64,000 nucleotides of DNA from Apostichopus japonicus. Lineage: Eukaryota; Echinodermata; Holothuroidea; Aspidochirotida; Stichopodidae. The position numbers were made by a program, and so were the translations under genes. The stretch spans positions 14,635,178 through 14,699,177 of the forward strand of contig NC_092579.1 of the NCBI RefSeq assembly GCF_037975245.1, read 5' to 3'. How positions within the stretch are numbered: the stretch's first letter is position 1; each line of letters begins with the position of its first letter. Under the pieces are notes generated by a model that did not search any database, had not been told where the DNA came from, and worked only from the letters and a program-made list of their open reading frames with translations. Of this stretch, positions 26,894 through 39,500 are shown piece by piece.

Positions 26894-28996
26894 GCCATAT
26901 GGGGGTTCTAATTTTGTTTTAAGCCTACTTTTCTTCGTTAACTTTGGACTGAATATCAGATCATTTCTTCATGCTACTAAAATCGCGGGAGGCTAGTCAG
27001 CGACTCCATCCAGCATCGACAGCGGCCTGGTTAATGAATATGCATATATATGGATATATGCATATATTCAGAATTGATCCTTTGTGAGGAGATAATCATC
27101 TTGCAAATTCTGTCATTCTGCTGTTACAATGGAAATAGGAGCCATTCATATTATGAAGTGCCAGTCCCGTCCACATTCAGGTGGGATCAGGGGATGCAAC
27201 CCCTGGGGTCAATCAGGGGGGCCGGGGAAATACAGTATACTCCATATCATAATATACCCAAGGAAAATGAAGATTACAAAAAGAGGACCCAATGAAATAA
27301 TTGTTCAGGGGCCCAGTTCTGGTTCAAAGATGCTTCTGTCCATATTGCCACTTAAGCTTTCAGCTCTCTGAAGTGGGGAGATGAAAAGTGAAAGGCACTT
27401 GTACGTAATGCAAGAGAAAACCCAGATTAAATAACGAGCCGGAGAAGACTTTTAATTGTTCACAGCACAAAAGTTGATCTCCAGGGTAGCGGAAGTGATC
27501 AAGATGCACAGAAAGAAAAATAGAAGCGATATGTTTATTTAAACAAGCTTTCAAACTGTAAATGTATTTTTTGTTTTTTGTCATATTTATCCACACAAAG
27601 ATAAACTACAATGCTTTCAAATTAACTACAAGGAATATAAATATATCAGGAAAGGTAGAAAATAAATTGTTACCAATTTTTTATTAACTCTAATACCATT
27701 CGCATATATTGATCAATCTTTTGTTAAACAAATATTATAAAAGGTAACACTAAAAATTTCTGAGAAAACGTAAATATTCAGTCTTTCAAAGTACTAAGTA
27801 CATGCACTAGATTCAGATCGAAACACGATCCTTCAAAATCAACAGAGAGCGTTGAATTAAACTCTCAAGTGGGAAAAACAATATTGAATCAGGGTCCAAC
27901 TTGTGTAACTTAACCCTGCGAGAGAACAGCGGGCTGAACACAAGATGTTGAATTCAATTTGACGGGCAATCCCTCTCCGAACCGAACTTGACTGTGTATT
28001 CTATGTTTACTATGCCAAATATTTACACATTATTTTGTAATAAAAATTATATATGCTGTTTCTTTCCAAACGGTTTAAGATTTCAAGTGAATTGTGTAAA
28101 ACTATTCAAATGCTTCATTTGAAGTAACAGGAACTGTATTACCCCCCCCCCCCCACCCATGTTAAGGGAGTTTACAACGACATGTGGCTTTGAGTCTTGC
28201 AACGACAAAACAAAAATTTAGAAACAACAAGTTGAAAATCTTAGAAACCTAACACCTTACCAAAGGACCGTTTCATATTCTGAACCTATGTAAAGAGGTA
28301 ACAACCTGTATATTTTCTTTCTCATCAGTTCGATCCTAAACAACAACAAAAACAACAACATAAATTTTAAAAGTACTGCAGTATGAATGTTACAATTGCT
28401 TCACATTAGAAAGACATGACAGAGAAGGAACATGGGAATGTTGAACTTGTTGATAGTATTATTATGTAGGTCACCTATGCAAGGTCATCGCTCACTGGCC
28501 CAAAGTTTATCAGCGAAATTGGAACAAATTATCAGAAGTACTTTCCTGTATATTCAAATTAGGCTCAGACAACCATGAGCTAAATTGGACAATTAAATGA
28601 TTGAATGAATGAGGGAAATGTTTTCAGGGTGGCTGTAAAAATTGAACATTGATTTAACAGTTACTTCTCCAAGCATATTGAGAGGGTCAGAAGAAGTCGA
28701 TGGGGAGGGGGAGGGGGGGCAGTACTATTGACCTTTATTAAAGTTGCATATAGGGGCAGTACAAAAATACTATTTACATTGTCTCATATGTTTTCTTTCA
28801 AACTTTTTAAAAGAACGATGACTGCATGATATTTTAGTCATCAGTCACTTTCTTGGTGTCACAATGTTATTAACCATTGCAACATATTCTTTGCAATGAG
28901 TTGGAGCATACATGTAGATTATCACACAGGGGTAGAGCCTCTATCTTCATGACAAGGCCATCCTATCCGATGGTGGAAAATGAACAAATTCATTAG

Positions 28997-29100
28997 TTAA
29001 ATTACCCGCGATGATGTGGCCTAATTAAATTACCCCACGAAGAGATGGTTTAATTAAATAATCCACAATGAGGTGGCTTAATTAAATTACCCACAAGGAT
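28997..29100. repeat. ~29 bp degenerate tandem repeat
   Basis: About four units starting 'taaattaccc', with 'gatgatgtggcctaat', 'gaagagatggtttaat' and 'caatgaggtggcttaat' as successive second halves. Confidence 0.75.
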
Positions 29101-29689
29101 CACCTGCCAGCATACATCACAGCTTAATCCATTATCACCCTGGTTACTTATGTCCACTAGAGAACTAGATTGTGTTACATTTTACCAAATATTGATCAAA
29201 CATTTATTTTTAACAAAATATATATTTTGTTTATTCACACTAACTTCATCTTGTCTACACAGCTGCTTTTTTGGAAATGAGTCATTAAATGTGCATTATG
29301 TCTTAAATTCAAATGAAATATTGAAATATCATAAACTGTATGAAAATGCCACAAAAATAAAGTGGCAAATTTTCAAATTTTCAAACAGCAAAAAAACACA
29401 TTCTGATTTTATTTCTGAGAAGATAAGAATCAATCAACTTAGATGAAAGTAAGAAAATAATTAATTAATTGCATAAAACATGTGTCAATGCTCTTTTAAT
29501 GTGTGAAGCATGCATCCATTTCCTCCATCGGTTCTATTTCAGGTCTCTTCCAACTTGACTGGCAAATAACTGGCTCCTCCAATCCATCCAACATTTGTCA
29601 TCAAACAGCTTTCCAAAGTCTTACTAGATTAACACTTTTTATGCCTTAGATATCATCCGTAGCCCCCCCTCCCCCCAAATGGGCTAGAG

Positions 29690-30148
29690 CAGGGTTTCCC
29701 TAACTTTTTCTCCCACGAACCCCCTATCCCCCTATGGATGTTAGACTTGTCCACGAACCCCCAACTTTTCGAGACACGATCTGAGTCACAATAATACTAT
29801 AATACACATAACAGTGCTTCGTAAAACATCAAGTTCATAGTGTATTATTGTATTGTCATGCGTACACCAACTTCACCAAAGTCATGCGGCCTGTGTCTGT
29901 TTCATAATTCAGTTTTTTATCACATGCACGGTATGGTACTACTATGGCAACATATGCGTATGGAAGGCGAAAAGAGTTTGTCAATAGGTACAACTTTTGT
30001 ACATTACTAAATTATATGATATGAAATATGAAATTATATCAGATTTTAAGAGGACTCTAGTTTTGACTTTCAGAGACGTCTCACGAACCCCCTGGAATGG
30101 ACTCACGCACCCCCTGGGGGTTCCTGCACCCCAGTTAGGGAACTCTTG
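29690..30148. mobile_element. Non-autonomous hAT-type element with 8 bp target-site duplication
   Basis: Both sides carry the same 8 bases, 'ggctagag' (29682-29689 and 30149-30156). The element starts 'cagggtttccctaac' and its reverse-complemented end reads 'caagagttccctaac', giving terminal inverted repeats of the hAT kind; 8 bp duplications are the hAT signature. Inside both ends are 'cacgaaccccc' motifs in inverted arrangement. At 459 bp it has no transposase frame. It lies 385 bp past the stop codon of the UNC13D-like gene, so it may fall within the 3' UTR. Confidence 0.88.
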
Positions 30149-30532
30149 GGCTAGAGAGTTGACTAATAATGGTCACTCTTTTCTAAAACGGATTTTGCAG
30201 CCAATGTCAATACATCAGCTTCTCTCAGTCATTAAGTGTGGTGCCCTCCTTATGTTTCTCTATCATGTGAATGGAGGGGGAGGCTGGAGGAGGGGGTAGG
30301 GGGGGGGGAAACATCATCTACAACTGAGGTATCATCAGTAAACACTTAGAGTATCATACAGATGAAAGGACAATGTTACGATGGTGAAATATGCAAGCAT
30401 TTATGGAAGTCTGACGCCAATCTTGAAGTTGCCTCCTTACGATGTGTCTTCCTAGGTCAGAAGTAAAACTCACATAACATCCGGTTCACAGGCACACAGG
30501 AGGTCCAGAGTGGGTGCATGCTTCCAAATTTG
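30149..30532. other. 3' flank of the UNC13D-like gene
   Basis: Between the hAT element and the stop codon lie G-rich runs (about 30273-30310) and otherwise unremarkable sequence. This is presumably 3' UTR; no polyadenylation signal could be assigned with confidence. Confidence 0.4.
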
Positions 30533-33500
30533 TCATCTCGGTTTCTGTTTGTGCCTCTTAGTCCAACCTTTCCAAAAGCCTTGAGCTTCTTTGTCGCTGT
30601 GTCTATAACTGATAGTGTCCAGAATCTGGACTGCCTCTTCTGTAAGGGAAACAGATATATATCTATGAGGATCATCTGCATTATTCTTTATTCTTCCACC
30701 TTTGTTGTTCAGAATTCAATAGTCTAATCAAATACCTTATTCAACACAGATCAAAGTGGATGAGGTTCTGAAGGCATAAAGTTTATCATTTACACAAATT
30801 TACCAAAAAATAAATAAATTTAAAAAAAAAATCACTTGAAAATTTGGTGTTTCAGTTTGAGTTTAAGTTGCCTTTCATGTTACCCATGAAACACTGACAC
30901 ATTTAATTACAGCACGATGGAGAAGTAGATCTTTTATGAACACATAGCTCCAACCACCCGATCCCCACCCCTTCCCCAGCCCATCTTCTAGACCTCACCC
31001 ACCTCAATCTTCTTTCATTTTGAAAGAAAGAAACACACAAATAGAGGAATATTTCCAATATATATGACCTACTTTTAAGTTAATAAAAATGAAAATTTTG
31101 GCTGATTCATCACAATTTCTGAACTATTTGAAACATCAACGTTGGCCTCTTCCTAAACTACAATTTTACGCCATAGACATAGAAAAGAGGGCAGCATACC
31201 AGAACTGGACAAAGAGTCCTAGTCCATTCTAGCCATAGTAGTAGACCAAAGAGTAATCATTGTGTACATAGAGAGGAGAAGGTTTACTCTGAGGAATTTT
31301 AAATATGTTACATATAGGTTAACAGAAATATCAACTGACATTACTGTACCTCTCCAATATTCTCCTGCATCATATAATACTTGTTCCTACCCATCAATAG
31401 CTGCATTATTTACAGAAACTAAATATTGTAAATACAAATCTCCAAAATGCTACCACTAAAGGTGGTTTTTACTGTGAATTACACTTTCTGTGTAACATAC
31501 ATTCATTTCAACATTCCAGCCTTCCAAATTGTTGAAAATTTTTGCCATTAACTCCTAGACACTGGCATCATTTCTCCATTCAATGTGCCAGCCCCCCCCC
31601 CACACCCACACACCCCTAAAAAACCCACCCATTACTGTCTAGTGTTTGGATGGACGAGTCACAAGTTCACTGATCCAGAGAACAGAATCTAAGGACAGAG
31701 TGATTGGGCATCGTACAAACCTTGATCTAGAGCTGGCATAAGCTGAAGGCTCTGAAGTGACAGCTCGTCCATTTGACCTTTGAACTTTTCTTTGAGGCCC
31801 ACCACTTCATTCAAAGAGAGAAAAGCCTCTCCTTCTAAGTCCGACCCAAGGACATCCTTGTCCAAGACTCTGAACTGAATGCAAGCACCGGGTGTAAGGC
31901 ACTGATCGGCAGGAAGCTCACTAAAATTATCAAACAATGGAAATTGGATAGAGTCATTAACTAATAAGCAACTGTCACCGATTGGCTTATGTTGAATGAA
32001 ATTGATAAATCAAAGTTTGGAATATTAGTCTCTTATAAATACTTTAAATTTCACGAATCCGAGTTTGAAATTTTGAATTATTCATGACAATATAGAAATA
32101 AACTTTTACACAACAAAAAGAAGATTGCAGGACCACAGGTCTGTTTCAATCTTGAGACTGATCCCCAAAATCTTCATGACTATTTTTTTAAAAATATTTC
32201 CTATCATTCCACAATCACCACATTTACTTTTAAAAATTACACAAGAAAAGCTTAAACATTTTTGGTATCTATAGTGAGTTCAGAGATGCTGACATACTTT
32301 ATATAAGCATACTCAAACTTTTACCTTGTCACAATATGCTTCAATCTTTCCTTAATGCAGTTCTCAATTCACTGTTTAATTAAATCCAAATCCAGGAAAA
32401 TAAATTTACAAAATTTTCTACATTGAAAAGATGCATTGTAAAACTATGGGAATTAAATTATGTATTAAAATGAAAAATTCAGCAAAGCACAATAAGTAAC
32501 TAACAATGTGAATGTTTCATCAAAGAGAGGATGGAGGGTCGCCTTTTCAACCCTGGTACTTTTGCTCGAGACGTCTGGAAAGAGGTGACTTGGTTTCAGC
32601 TGGACTTTCACATATGGATCACTTTGACCTGAAGAAAAGAGATTAAATGTGAATCATTTAATAAAGGGATATATATATATATATATATATAGCTCGGTGT
32701 TAGCTCAGTGTTAGCTCGGTGTTAGTTCAGTGTTAGCTCAGTGTTAGCTCAGTGGTTAACACCGGTGCCGTTCAATCACAAGGTCCCGAGTTCGAGTCAC
32801 TCCAAGATTAATGTCTGTCGTCCATTTACAGAGTTGCTGACAATTGACAATTCATAATCATGGACGGTAAATATGAATGTAAGAGACTGACTTCGGTCAG
32901 CTTGCGGCTTTGATAAGCCAATGATGGCTTTTTCGCGAGTTCCTGATTGCAGGAGGATCTTAAATACATACATATCCTACTGTATTATGTTACTTACAGG
33001 GCATAGCTGTAGCTTTAATACTGTTACAGATCTATGCCAAGTCATGCTCTCATTTCTATTTTCTTACTAACCATTGCTATCCAGAGGTTTCAGATTTGAA
33101 GCATTCATTACTTGGACCGACAGACTCTGGGATTTCTTGACATAGAGGCAGCGGATACTGATGTTACCCAAAGGTTCACCCTCCATCTCCTCCTGTGTAA
33201 CAAAAGATGATGAAAGAATGACATAAGCCAAATATGCTAGAACATCAAGATATGGTTACTCCTGCTCAAGCAGTTAATATATAAATTTCTAAAGCGTCTA
33301 GGGAATAAACATTAAACCACACACCTGCTCCAGTAGCTTTGCCTGGTAGAAATTCTGGATGAGTTCAGGGGTTGGGATGAGAAAGTTTTCCAGTTGCATC
33401 CTCAGATGAGAGTACCCATCACCGTGTATCATGTCGGCGTCCAGACCGTTACCATCTGCACTGAAAAACGTTTGTAGGATCTGTGAGGGGGGGGGGGAGG

Positions 33501-36500
33501 GGGGATATAAGAACGACACAATCTGGTCAGAAGTGGTGAAAAACATATGATCATTAATGAAAAATAAAAGTAAATCACCAATTATAAAACGATATAAAGT
33601 AAGACAAAAGCTGGCTCCAAATAAACTGAAGGTTAAGAACAAAGGAGCCTCTCTTCACTTCATTCACGTCCAAACTCTCAGTTCTCTGCTCCGAATATTT
33701 GAATAAGCATTTCAAGATTTTAGCTTGGACCTTATTATCATAATTACAGACATAAAATTAAGGTAATATCATTGAGAATATACATTTCCATGAATACACT
33801 TCCATTGTGATATGTCCTTCACAAACAAGAACATTTCCTATGGATACGTCTGGGAGCAAAGTTGTGGATAATTGGGGATTTATTACTGTGCAATAGTGCT
33901 TGGAACATTCTAAAACCAGTTTATAGAAAGTATTCACACCTTACACACAAAATGTTCTTTCCATAATGTTCTAACCATACCCCAGTTTTGAAAATGTTAG
34001 GTCAACACCAGGGCTCGAAATAAGCCAAGGCCAGTGAGGCCACCGGCCTCAGTGCCCTTGGAGTTGGCCTTGGTGCCCTATTCACTGGCCCTGGTAACTG
34101 GCCTTGGTGCCCTGGTCAATATGCTCATATGCACAACAGTAAATAACCTGTCCTGAGGCCAAACTGGCCTGCCCTAAAAATTACGAAATTCGAGCCCTGG
34201 TCAACACACTGCTATGCCAATTTCAACATTGATGAAATGAATATTAGCAGATAGGGTGGGTCACGAACCTTGATTGCATCCATTATTCTTCTCACACAGT
34301 CTGTGTTCTCGTGAAGATTCTAAACATGAAAATACCAGTCATTTTTTAAAAGGGAAGTATACATATATTTTAACATCAACATTATATCCACTAAACATCA
34401 AAAATGCATCACAGCTACTCAAAAAGATAAAATCATTCAATGAGATTAAATGTTAATCTAGGTTTTTTGTTGTTGTGAACATTGCTTTTTTCACTTTTCA
34501 AGGGTAAGGGTAATGAAGGGTGGGTATTTGGAGTTATTTAGGGATATAAATTGCCATAAAAGAGTATTCTAAAGTGTATAAAAAGTCACAATTATGCCTT
34601 TCATCTCTTGTACCATATCTTCATGAATTCTAAGTTTTTAATAGCATAATCCAAATTTGGACAAAGTTCCAACGATAATTCCCACAGGTTGGATTGGAAC
34701 ACTTTACGACCAGTCACACTGAGTGATTCTTGAGGACTTCGGTAAAAGGTAAAATGAAATTGAAAAGTATGAAACCAGCAGTTGGTTCAATTATAACAGA
34801 GACTCATTCTCTCACCATTTTTTGGACATCCACCATTGCCTGGAGCTCTTCCATAACTAACAACCAGAGTTCACCTAGAATCCTAAAAAACATGCAAAAG
34901 AGAAATGGAAAAGAAAATTCACTCTCTCTAATCTACTTCAGATTATATACGCTTCCTGGATATTAGAAGATTCTCTCTTCCGTGTTTCAGTTTTAAAGGT
35001 TAACAATTTTAACATCCGTCTGACAATAAGTCATATTTTGGCTTTCTATTACATACTTTAAGACCAACTGTCTGCCAACATTCTGAAATGATGTAGAAAC
35101 AGAACCGTTGGATAGAATCAACACTTTTCATACGCCAAGAAGGGATTATAAAAACAAACACATCAGCAGGAACATAATTTTATCTACATTTCAAATATTG
35201 TAATACAGATTCCACAAAATATGAGTTTGTTCAAACCTGTCTTAAGGAGGACAAAGTCATAGATGAAACTAAAATAAACAGGTCATCTTTTTATCTTTTG
35301 TTGAATGCTCATGAACTTTTGAAAACATGTTTGTTCTTTCTGACAATTTCTTTGTATGGTTTCAGTTGATGAGTTGTTTAGTATAAATGTATAAACTGAA
35401 TTTCTTCAGCACCACAGCTTCATACCAGCACCACACCCCCCACCCCCTCATCCCCGACCTCTCATCAGCAAAACGAAATGTTGAAAGGAATCACCAAGAA
35501 TCATAGGGCTGAAATGCTCAGTTGGTAGAGCATAAAACTGTTATTTCTGAGATCACCTGGTTCAAAACTGGTAATGATAGGAATTTTTGTACCCTGCCTC
35601 CTGTTGATATCATAATTGATTCTTGGTTCAACATGTTTGTCTTTTCTTTCTTTCAGGAAAAATTGCAATAAGTACATATGCTTCACCTAAATAGAACTCA
35701 GGGATGAGTTTGTACATTAGAGAAGCAAATTCTCACCTTTTGAAGTTATTGTCCACAACAAGGCTGTGGAGGGTTTTCACATTTGTTTCCAAGTACTCAA
35801 GAATAGGAACCACAACCTGCAATAAAAATAATCCACAAAATGATCAATCAGTGAGAAACATTGATGATTTGGGGTTCGCAAAACAGAGTGTCAATAGAAT
35901 TATCCAAATACTCTTCATTTCTTAGTTTAACGTACTTACTTTGCAATGAGACAAACTCAGTGATTTACCCTTTTCTTTAATATAGTTCCCATTTGACTGT
36001 AAAAGTACTATCATTTACATAAGTTTAAACAAACATCACTGTTTTTTTTCCTTCAGTTTTCCCTTAATTGTCCCCCATGACTTCCACTCCCTTTAGGAAA
36101 AACTTCAGTGAACAAAAACTGGACCTTTTCGAAACTTTTCTTCCCTACCCCCCCTTCCCTTTTTTTTAATTATCAATTACAAATAAACAAAGTTAATGAA
36201 AATACAAATAACCTCATTGTTTCAATTTTCTTATTTTGCATAACTCCACCCTTCCCCTTTTCACATCCCTTCTAAGAACAGCATATCCAAAGGCTAAGGT
36301 TTACACAATAGGGAACATTTGTAGGTAGAGAAACAGTATCGATGGTCACCTGATCTGCAGTGACCTCTGAGGTGGAGGTCACAATGGTTTCGATGCATTT
36401 ATGGACGTCGCCCTTCATGAGTTTACAGGCGTGGCAGACTATTTGTCCAATCCTGTTCCTCATGTCATCATCGGCGCTCTGCAGCATCGTCATGAGAGTT

Positions 36501-39500
36501 CGTTCACATTTCATCTGACTCTCTCGTCCATGTTCCTTCTCCAGGGCGGCCACGACTTTATCCAGTCGGAGAGTTTCGTACAGGCTGGCCAGATACTGTC
36601 GGACCTCTTCCAAGTTATTGATGGCTATGCATAGCTGCAAGAGAGTCGTAGGGAGTATTTAAATGAGTGTCGTTGTCTTCAAAATAAACCTTAATCGGTA
36701 ATAAGCATTAAATACTACTGCAAAAGCTCACTTTTTTCTTTTTAGGAATTTCACTGTAAATCTATATAATTTTTAAAATTATCCCTTCGATTATATATTA
36801 TATATATTTTTTGGTATTAATATTTAAGCTGTGTCAATTTATTCTTCATATTCATATTTTAAGGGTTTTGTCATTTTGTTGTCATTGTAAAGCCTTGAAC
36901 ATGCTTTTAAGCATGAAAAGAGCGCTATATAAATTTGGTAAAATAATTATATTAAAAATAATATACACTGATAATGTGGGTGAGTATATGCATAACACTA
37001 ATACTCACAGCTGCATAACATGAATGTCAGCCTGTAATATGTGAAGCAAGGCCCCACTCATCGGACCTAACCACAAAGTACCCTCAGGGATCACTTGGGC
37101 TTGGATTCTATTAATAGTCATACACCATCATTTATCTCAAAGTTTAGTACTTATTATATGCAAAGACCATCATAACTTCTAGCTGGCCGTACCGGCACAT
37201 AAAAATAGAATGCTATAGTGAATAGATACAACTGATCTAGAGTTATCTTGGCATGACCAAGCATTACAGGTGTTTCTCTATGGGAGTGAAAGGTATACTG
37301 CCAACCTGTCCCATATATCTATTGGGATGGATATTTCAAGGCATAAACCTCACACTTCTTCAGTTTGCAAATACTGTGATAGACTGATAGGTACTATTCA
37401 AGAAATTAACTCTGTTTATTCTGTTCTCAAATGAGAAGGCTATCTCTGATGGTTATATTGGTATGAGACTCTTGAAATTAACAAACATTATAATACCTTT
37501 ATTTAATTTTTCAATAAACACATTTCATATACTTACAAGAACTGTTTACACTACAGTCAGGAAATTCTTGGCAGTAGGTTAAATCTCTCATTTCAAATTC
37601 TACATAGATAAAACATGATGCAAACATTACAATTATAAGCTTGTATTAAAAATACCTGGTCACTGACGTCAAACCTTCCGACTGTATCGTAGAAGCCATT
37701 GGCTGTTAATTTAGCATGTATGAGGTGACCATACTCCAAACCGCAGTTGCAAATATACTAGGACAAACAGGAAGCCAAATATCAGCATCATGTAATACCA
37801 TAATTCATATAACTGCTAACAGATACTTCATCATAATGCTTGGAGTACCTGAGATTAATCAAAGACTGTCATCACATCTGACTTTTACTTTTCCATTTTA
37901 TTTTATTTTTTATCTTCTTGGGAGAGCAAAGACTATGGTGTTGAATAAATAAAAATTAAATCAAATATTAAATAGCTAATAATCAAGAAATGGTACAGGC
38001 TATTTCATGTTCATTAAAATAGTGTGAAAAGTTTAGACATTCATTTTATGAAAGATACATTATACGGAAGGCGAGGTATTTATCAAAAGGCAGAAAAATT
38101 GTTCTACAACTTTAAAAGGCCATTCTCAATTAAATCCTTGCCCCTGACCCCCCCCCCCCCACCACTTGAGCCCCAGCCCTCTTAAAATGACCTAAACACT
38201 TTCTAGTGATTCTTACATCTGTAACACACGCTGCAAATACGTAAGCACCAGCAGGATCCGGCCAGTTCAATTTGTTCCAAAAATCAGAAAACTACAGAAG
38301 AGTGAAGAAATGTTAAAATATTAAAAGATATTAAATAATATTAAAAGATGTTGATAAAGATGTTGACAGGTACAAAGACAAAAGCAAAAAAAAGCTTTTG
38401 CACAACAGGTGTAAATATTTTCTATACCTGTATTTGCCAACATAGAATAACAGAAACACAGAGGACCTTTAAACCCTCTCAACCATGGACAGACACATTT
38501 GTTATTTTTAGCTGCTCAATACCTTGAGTTGCTTGTGGAATAATAAACAAAGAAAATGCCACTGTTATTAACCGTTATTGTTTACATAGAGGCAATAGGG
38601 TGCAGTGTTTACATAGACCTGTGCACAAAAGCACACAGATCGCATAGGGTTATATATGTATATATATAATATATATACAACTTATCATGCTTTGGCAAAC
38701 ACTTTTGCAATAGAAAGAAAACTACATTTAAGTTGTACTGGTATTAAAATGATATAAAAGCAGTTGAGTGAAGGCTGCATCCCACTCACGGAAAGTAAAT
38801 AATTATTTAAAGACCAATGAGACCTGATATTGCGAGGGAATACTCACCACCTTGATACAGCCTGTAGCGTCCACAGCCGACGTGCTGTGTTTCACAATAC
38901 TATCCATAGTGTTCATCTACATAGAAAGGTTAGAACACAAATTTAAAAAAAACTATTCTCGGTTCCATTTTTAGACCAGAAAAACCACAGATATCAAAGT
39001 TCATTCTCCAAATGTAACTTGAAAACAGACCCCATGATCAGAAACTTAGATACAGTTAAAACTGTGGACTGGAGTCCATGGCAATATTTTCACATGGAAA
39101 GCAGGAGGGGAAAGGGGGGGCAGTGGGGGGGAGTGGGAGATCTCAGACAAGTAAAGATAGAACTTAACATTATCAGACATTGACTGAGCATGCCTCAGTC
39201 AGGACACTGACACAATCACATTACAGAGCAATTAGACACATTGACTAACTCTGCTTTTGATGTCACACCCAATTATCCCTCAAGGCCAAGAAAATATCCA
39301 ATGGAAATTTGTTAAGGATATCTATGCAAAGTTAACAAATTCCTTCCTTCATGGAAATGCATTTTATATCCGATATATACCCATCCAAGAGTAACCTGTG
39401 ATAATTAAGGTGAAGCTCAATGTTTAAACACCTTCCTGTTACGGTTAGGTTTTATCATTTTAATGGGGTATATCCCACAGGACATGCCATTCCACAAACA

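Larger units (their letters stand above)
24041..29689. other. Intergenic stretch between the two genes, no supported gene
   Basis: This is upstream of the AprA-like gene and should hold its promoter, but I see no clear TATA or initiator that I would call. It contains the palindrome cluster at 25380-25500, a TA/GA microsatellite, the 21 bp array at 26768, C(13) at 28142-28154 and the 29 bp repeat at 28997. Open frames at 25311-25760, 27050-27371 and 29150-29446 show no family resemblance and no splice partners. Confidence 0.5.

Noticed and set aside
31721-31937. Starting exon 28 of the UNC13D-like gene at an upstream ATG (MFDNF)
   Set aside because: The codons before 31920 are the intron end ('gataattttag'). 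Phase and C2B continuity need the exon to begin at 31920.
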